Shown here: in pieces, positions 60,478-64,000 of the stretch
Layout: each line of letters starts with the position of its first letter
How positions within the stretch are numbered: position 1 is the first letter of the stretch
Origin: Phallus indusiatus
Lineage: Eukaryota; Basidiomycota; Agaricomycetes; Phallales; Phallaceae
DNA length: 64,000 bases
Direction of reading: 5' to 3'
NCBI GenBank assembly: GCA_027605045.1
Contig: JAQFWX010000009.1
Coordinates: 1,178,001-1,242,000 of the forward strand
Notes under the pieces: generated by a model
What the model was told of the DNA's origin: nothing
Seen by the model: only the letters and a program-made list of their open reading frames with translations
Databases searched by the model: none
Made by a program: the position numbers and the translations under genes

Positions 60478-60919
60478 TCACCGCGTCCTTCCTGGATCAT
60501 TGATCAATATTAAAAGCGCTGTCGTCGTTAAAATCATCTATATTTTTTTCTCTTTTCTTTATTGTATTAGTGTTAGTGTATAAAAGAATGATCCCGGCAA
60601 TCATGTACAACATACCATCATGTATTTGCAATTAGATTTTTTGAATATTAGCATACCGACTTCCCCATCCCCATTGCCGCATGCGTTCATCTTGGTCTTG
60701 TCATCGCTACCATGATGGAAACAAGAAGAAACAACTGAATTGATTTCTTTTTGATAACAATATGACCGTCTTATATAGACACATGGGTCGAAACAAAAAC
60801 AATTAACAAAGGCTCAAAGGGCGTGTATCGATCGTTCGCTGGGCTCATGTGCATGAACAATGAATAGATTTGTCACGGTCACATGCGTGAATTGAGTAAC
60901 TGGTCCATTGTTTGACTTC
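60478..60919. other. intergenic, no gene seen
   Basis: 3' flank of the zinc-finger-type gene, with nothing recognisable. Confidence 0.4.
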
Positions 60920-61200
60920 AACAAGCTGAATCCTTTATCATTATACATTCTGCCCAGACCTTTTCCGATGCTTGTCGAGCCTGAGGTAGCTGTAGCTTTG
61001 ATTATAAACAATGCATTAATTTGTTATACGTACCGGAATATTTCTTCAAGCCAATAATCGTTTACTTTGAACTCGATAATTGTGAATAGGTGATAGCAAG
61101 AGCTAAAAAGTGCATCGCTTCATTGGATGACAGAAGAAAACCTCCAGTGACGAGAGCCCTACCGCAATCTACATAAATAACTTTCGTTTCTTACTAGTAA
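60920..61200. repeat. extra copy of the aldo/keto reductase upstream region
   Basis: AAGCTGAATCCTTTATCATT, GATGCTTGTCGAGCC, GGTGATAGCAAGAGCTAAAA and AGTGCATCGCTTCATTGGAT match 56440-56680 and 63440-63600. There is no reductase coding sequence to its left, so this is an orphan promoter left by the duplication. Confidence 0.75.
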
Positions 61201-61240
61201 CTAGCTGCATGTAATTATTCAAACGCCAGACTCAACCTCC

Positions 61241-61345
61241 AGAAGATATTGTGGTAGACAGCTTGAAAAGATAGTCCTCGTGCAAAAATAGATTGTTTCT
61301 CGTCGTGTTATGTACTACACAATTGTTGTCCTAAATACCTATTTT
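61241..61345 (+). pseudogene. 3' tail of the 53107 gene, duplicated
   Basis: AGAAGATATTGTGGTAGACA, then AGTCCTCGTGCAAAAATAG and TTGTTTCTCGTCGTGTTATG, match the last codons and 3' flank of the gene at 53107-54313 (54265-54360). Only about 50 coding bases are present. It sits just downstream of reductase copy 2, exactly as in the parent arrangement. Confidence 0.85.
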
Positions 61346-61419
61346 TTTCACCAGTGAACACTGCGCTTCGAGCTTCGAGCTGTGTGATTAAAACAAGAAG
61401 ATCGCAAGTCGCATTCCGA

Positions 61420-63388
61420 TCAGGAATGACCAAACACAGCTTGTGGTTGATATGGTTCTTCGAGATATTTTACCTCCTCATCAGTCAAGCGCATATCAAC
61501 AGCGGCTGCAATTTTATCCAACACCCGTCAGCTTTACAACAACAATAAGATAGTCGTTACTTGCCTATCAACTCTTGAAGGTTCTTTAGGCTTGTGGTTC
61601 CGACAATAGGGGCAGTAATCCCTGTATAGGAAGGTGTGATTTCAGTATGGAATGCACGATGGATTTCAATGATTACCGGTCACTCGCCTGGTTTGGAAAA
61701 GCACCAGGCTAACGCAACTTGAGCCATTGTAACCTGCTTCTTCTTTGCAATCTCCTCCACACTAACGTAGAAAGAAAAAAAAGCTCAAATATCAGTACCT
61801 TATGGACCCACACGTTCGAGTTCTAATTGACTGACCGATTGATTATATCAGTAGTACCGGAAGCTTTATATCCGTGTTGCAAGAATCTAATTGTCAGAGC
61901 GTGTCAATAAAATCGCAGAGTGGTGGCTTCAAAGCACAAACGCGTCTGTATCACTCCTCTTCGTTTTATCCGTGGACGGCCGGGTGAGCAGACCTCGAGC
62001 TAACGGAGACCAGGGAATACAGCCAACCCCAAAGTGCTACGCACATCACATGCACGTTAGTTGAAAAACTAAAAAAATAACATAATATTGAGACGTACTT
62101 TAAGGGTTGGCATCATTTCACGCTCCTCCTCTCGATATAACAAAGAATAGTGGTTTTGCATCGAAATAAACGGTGTCAGCTTGTTGTTGATGGCGTAGTC
62201 TGAACATATTCAGTGATACATTAATATACTCCCAGGTCGATATACAGAGTAAACGTACTTTGCATGGCGTGGACTGCGTTTTTAACGAGTGAAAAAATAT
62301 ACTCGAACGGGATATATTCATCACTTACACTGATAGGCGTAGCAGGAGCTCATCCCGATATAACGTACATACCCGGCTTGCACAACGTCATGTAAAGCTT
62401 GCATCTTTGATTCAAAAGAAGCATCAGTGGCAAGAATTTATTTGATAAGGCATTTGACTCACGGTTTCTTCGATGGGTGTTTCGTTGTCAAAACGGTGAC
62501 CTGTGAATATAAGTTACTCCAACAATTGTGCTAGTAGTGATAGGACGGTCTCTTACATTGTAAAACATCTATATAATCAAGCTGAAGTCTTTCCAGACTG
62601 TGTTTGACACTTTCGAAAATATGCTATATGATAGGAAACAAAAAAGAAGTCAGACAGCAATCCTAGATCTTGATGAAAGAAAAAAAAGCATACTTTACGG
62701 CCGAGGCCTTTCTGATTGACGTAACGATCCTTTTCAGCCTCATCATCAGGTCCGATTCTGTAATATAGAGTCTCTGGAGTACGCCCAACAACTGCGAAAA
62801 GCTTGAGACAGTAATATTAATTCACGGTTTCCTCTATAGAATCAATTTAGTCACTTTGGTCATAACCACGATTTCATCCCGTGGCAGATTTAAAGCCTTG
62901 ATTGCTTTCCCGAGAATACGCTCGCTGTCAATAAAATATAAACCTTGTCAAAATTTTGAACCTGGCAAAAGGTTCAGAAACGCTGTACCTCTCTCCGTTT
63001 GAATATATGTTTGCTTTATGCACGTCAATACGACACTCTTTTAGTAACAGCTCAAAAGAATCAACAATTACCAGTATCAAAAGTTTGGATCCCGGCATCA
63101 TAACTGATAAGCAACTTCAGGCTACTATGATGGTTGCTAAACGTTGGAGATTAACGTACGCTGCTTTGATATGCTTTATAGCATCCTCTTCACCGAGCAC
63201 CCAAGACTGCCATTTGGGATCTCCGTACTGCATCGTCCCGAGGATAATCTTGGAGACTTTGAGACCAGAGTTACCCAGCCTGACTACAGTCGATATCGCG
63301 TTAATCAGATGCAAATGATCCAGAAATCAAGACGCAAAAACTAACCATAGGGCATGGTAGTTTTGCAAGTAGCTGTAGCGGAAGACAT
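61420..63388 (-). CDS. NADP-dependent aldo/keto reductase, copy 2
   Basis: Minus strand, start 63386-63388, stop 61420-61422 (TGA; the last residues are PQAVFGHS). The exon pattern and intron positions match copy 1. The tetrad is kept: FDTANIYS (Asp, Tyr), VVMTK (Lys) and the His-containing segment after the DYIDVLQ-like exon. Differences lie mainly in a surface exon ([20 protein letters not shown] versus [20 protein letters not shown]). All visible splice sites are retained, so both copies appear functional. TTTATA at 63453-63458 (TATAAA on the minus strand) is the likely TATA box. Confidence 0.88.
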
Positions 63389-63675
63389 CGAGCTCAGTTA
63401 AAACAGAAAGTAGAAGGTAGTTGTATATCTGATTTCAAGCTGAATTTCCATGTTTATATATTCTGTCCAAACCCTTTCCAATGCTCGTCAAACTGCAGCG
63501 GGTGACTTGATTATAAGCGATGCCACTGTTTTGAGTTAGTAGTCGTCTACTTTGAACCGGTGACGGCAAGAGCTGAAAAGTGCGTCGTTCCATTGGATAG
63601 CAGAAGATAACACAACTTTAGGGCCGAGAGCTTTAGTGTACCGGCCAGTGTGTATGTCCAGCCTGAACTCGGCCG

Positions 63676-63792
63676 TACTGAGCCTCGGGACCAGGCGATT
63701 ACCTACGTCACCCCCCGTTATTCTTTTTAGGACAGCATAAGTTTTCTAAGAAAGGAACAACGGGCGACGTAAGTAATAGCCTGGTTCCGAGG
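63676..63792. mobile_element. short inverted-repeat insertion (MITE-like) in reductase 2 promoter
   Basis: Left arm from AGCCTCGGGACCAGGCGATT (63681) through ACCTACGTCA and CCCGTTATTC; right arm AAGGAACAACGGGCGACG through AAGTAATAGC and CTGGTTCCGAGGC (ends 63793). The arms are imperfect inverted repeats of about 40 bases around a loop of about 30. The reductase 1 promoter (56724-56745) has CGGCCGCAAAGTCTACGTAA uninterrupted where this copy has the insert, giving an empty-site comparison. No coding capacity. Confidence 0.75.
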
Positions 63793-64000
63793 CCGAAGTC
63801 TACGTAAGTGATTTCTTTTTTCAAAATCTTTCTCAGTCCAACAGCGGTATGTATACGTCAGTCCTTGTCTTCTAGGTAAATTGCCGAATCCATAAGCCAG
63901 GTTTCATCATTTTCTCGCCAACTAGCCAGCAACTCCGAGTCATATTCTAGTCTACTTCCGGCCCGCAGGGGCCCGGCGGCAGGGCTAAGAGCGTCGGAGG
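63793..64000. repeat. duplicated upstream region of reductase copy 2, to window edge
   Basis: GTCTACGTAAGTG, TCTTCTAGGTAAATT, ATAAGCCAGGTTTCATC and AACTCCGAGTCATATTCTA match 56738-56890 upstream of reductase copy 1. The duplication therefore extends to or beyond the window edge. Confidence 0.75.

Overview
The window is nuclear DNA of a filamentous basidiomycete, most likely an Agaricomycete. Genes are monocistronic and broken by many 50-70 nt GT-AG introns, with one likely GC-AG intron. The predicted proteins belong to families typical of mushroom genomes: oxysterol-binding protein with ankyrin and PH domains, type-B carboxylesterase, GPI-type phospholipase B, Sulfotransfer_4-like protein and DUF6535 membrane proteins. 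There are no operons, no rRNA and no CRISPR. All assignments come from reading translations and motifs; no database search was possible.

Layout. (1) 1-16.2 kb is ordinary single-copy gene space: a partial unknown gene, an alpha/beta hydrolase (1628-2829), a secreted carboxylesterase (4264-6119), a phospholipase B (7027-9451), a damaged sulfotransferase-like gene on the minus strand (9705-10645) and an intact twelve-exon OSBP/Osh1-type lipid-transfer gene (12052-16178). (2) 16.2-22 kb is gene-poor, with a LINE tail and the first shards of neighbouring genes. (3) 22-52.3 kb is a birth-and-death array. It holds four long DUF6535 membrane-protein copies (A 22080, B 27552, C 35566, D 44109) plus a fifth 5' stub near 26747. 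C and D read through completely. A carries a 4-nt deletion and B an extra G. Between the copies lie recurring pieces of OSBP (plus strand), pieces of phospholipase B (minus strand), an unidentified coding-like block seen three times, and shared 5' and 3' flanks. The same mosaic unit has therefore been duplicated repeatedly and is decaying. (4) 53-64 kb returns to normal genes: an unknown two-exon gene (53107-54313), then two tandem aldo/keto reductase genes on the minus strand (54437-56390 and 61420-63388) separated by a zinc-finger-type gene (58110-60477). The second reductase carries with it a copy of the 3' tail of the 53107 gene, which marks the duplication boundary. Its promoter contains a short inverted-repeat insertion absent from the first copy.

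How the genes relate. The left part encodes lipid and ester metabolism (carboxylesterase, phospholipase B, sterol/phosphoinositide transfer protein with a VAP-binding FFAT motif), but nothing in the sequence shows co-regulation. The striking feature is the 30-kb array: intact DUF6535 reading frames are maintained while their OSBP and phospholipase B passengers have become pseudogenes.
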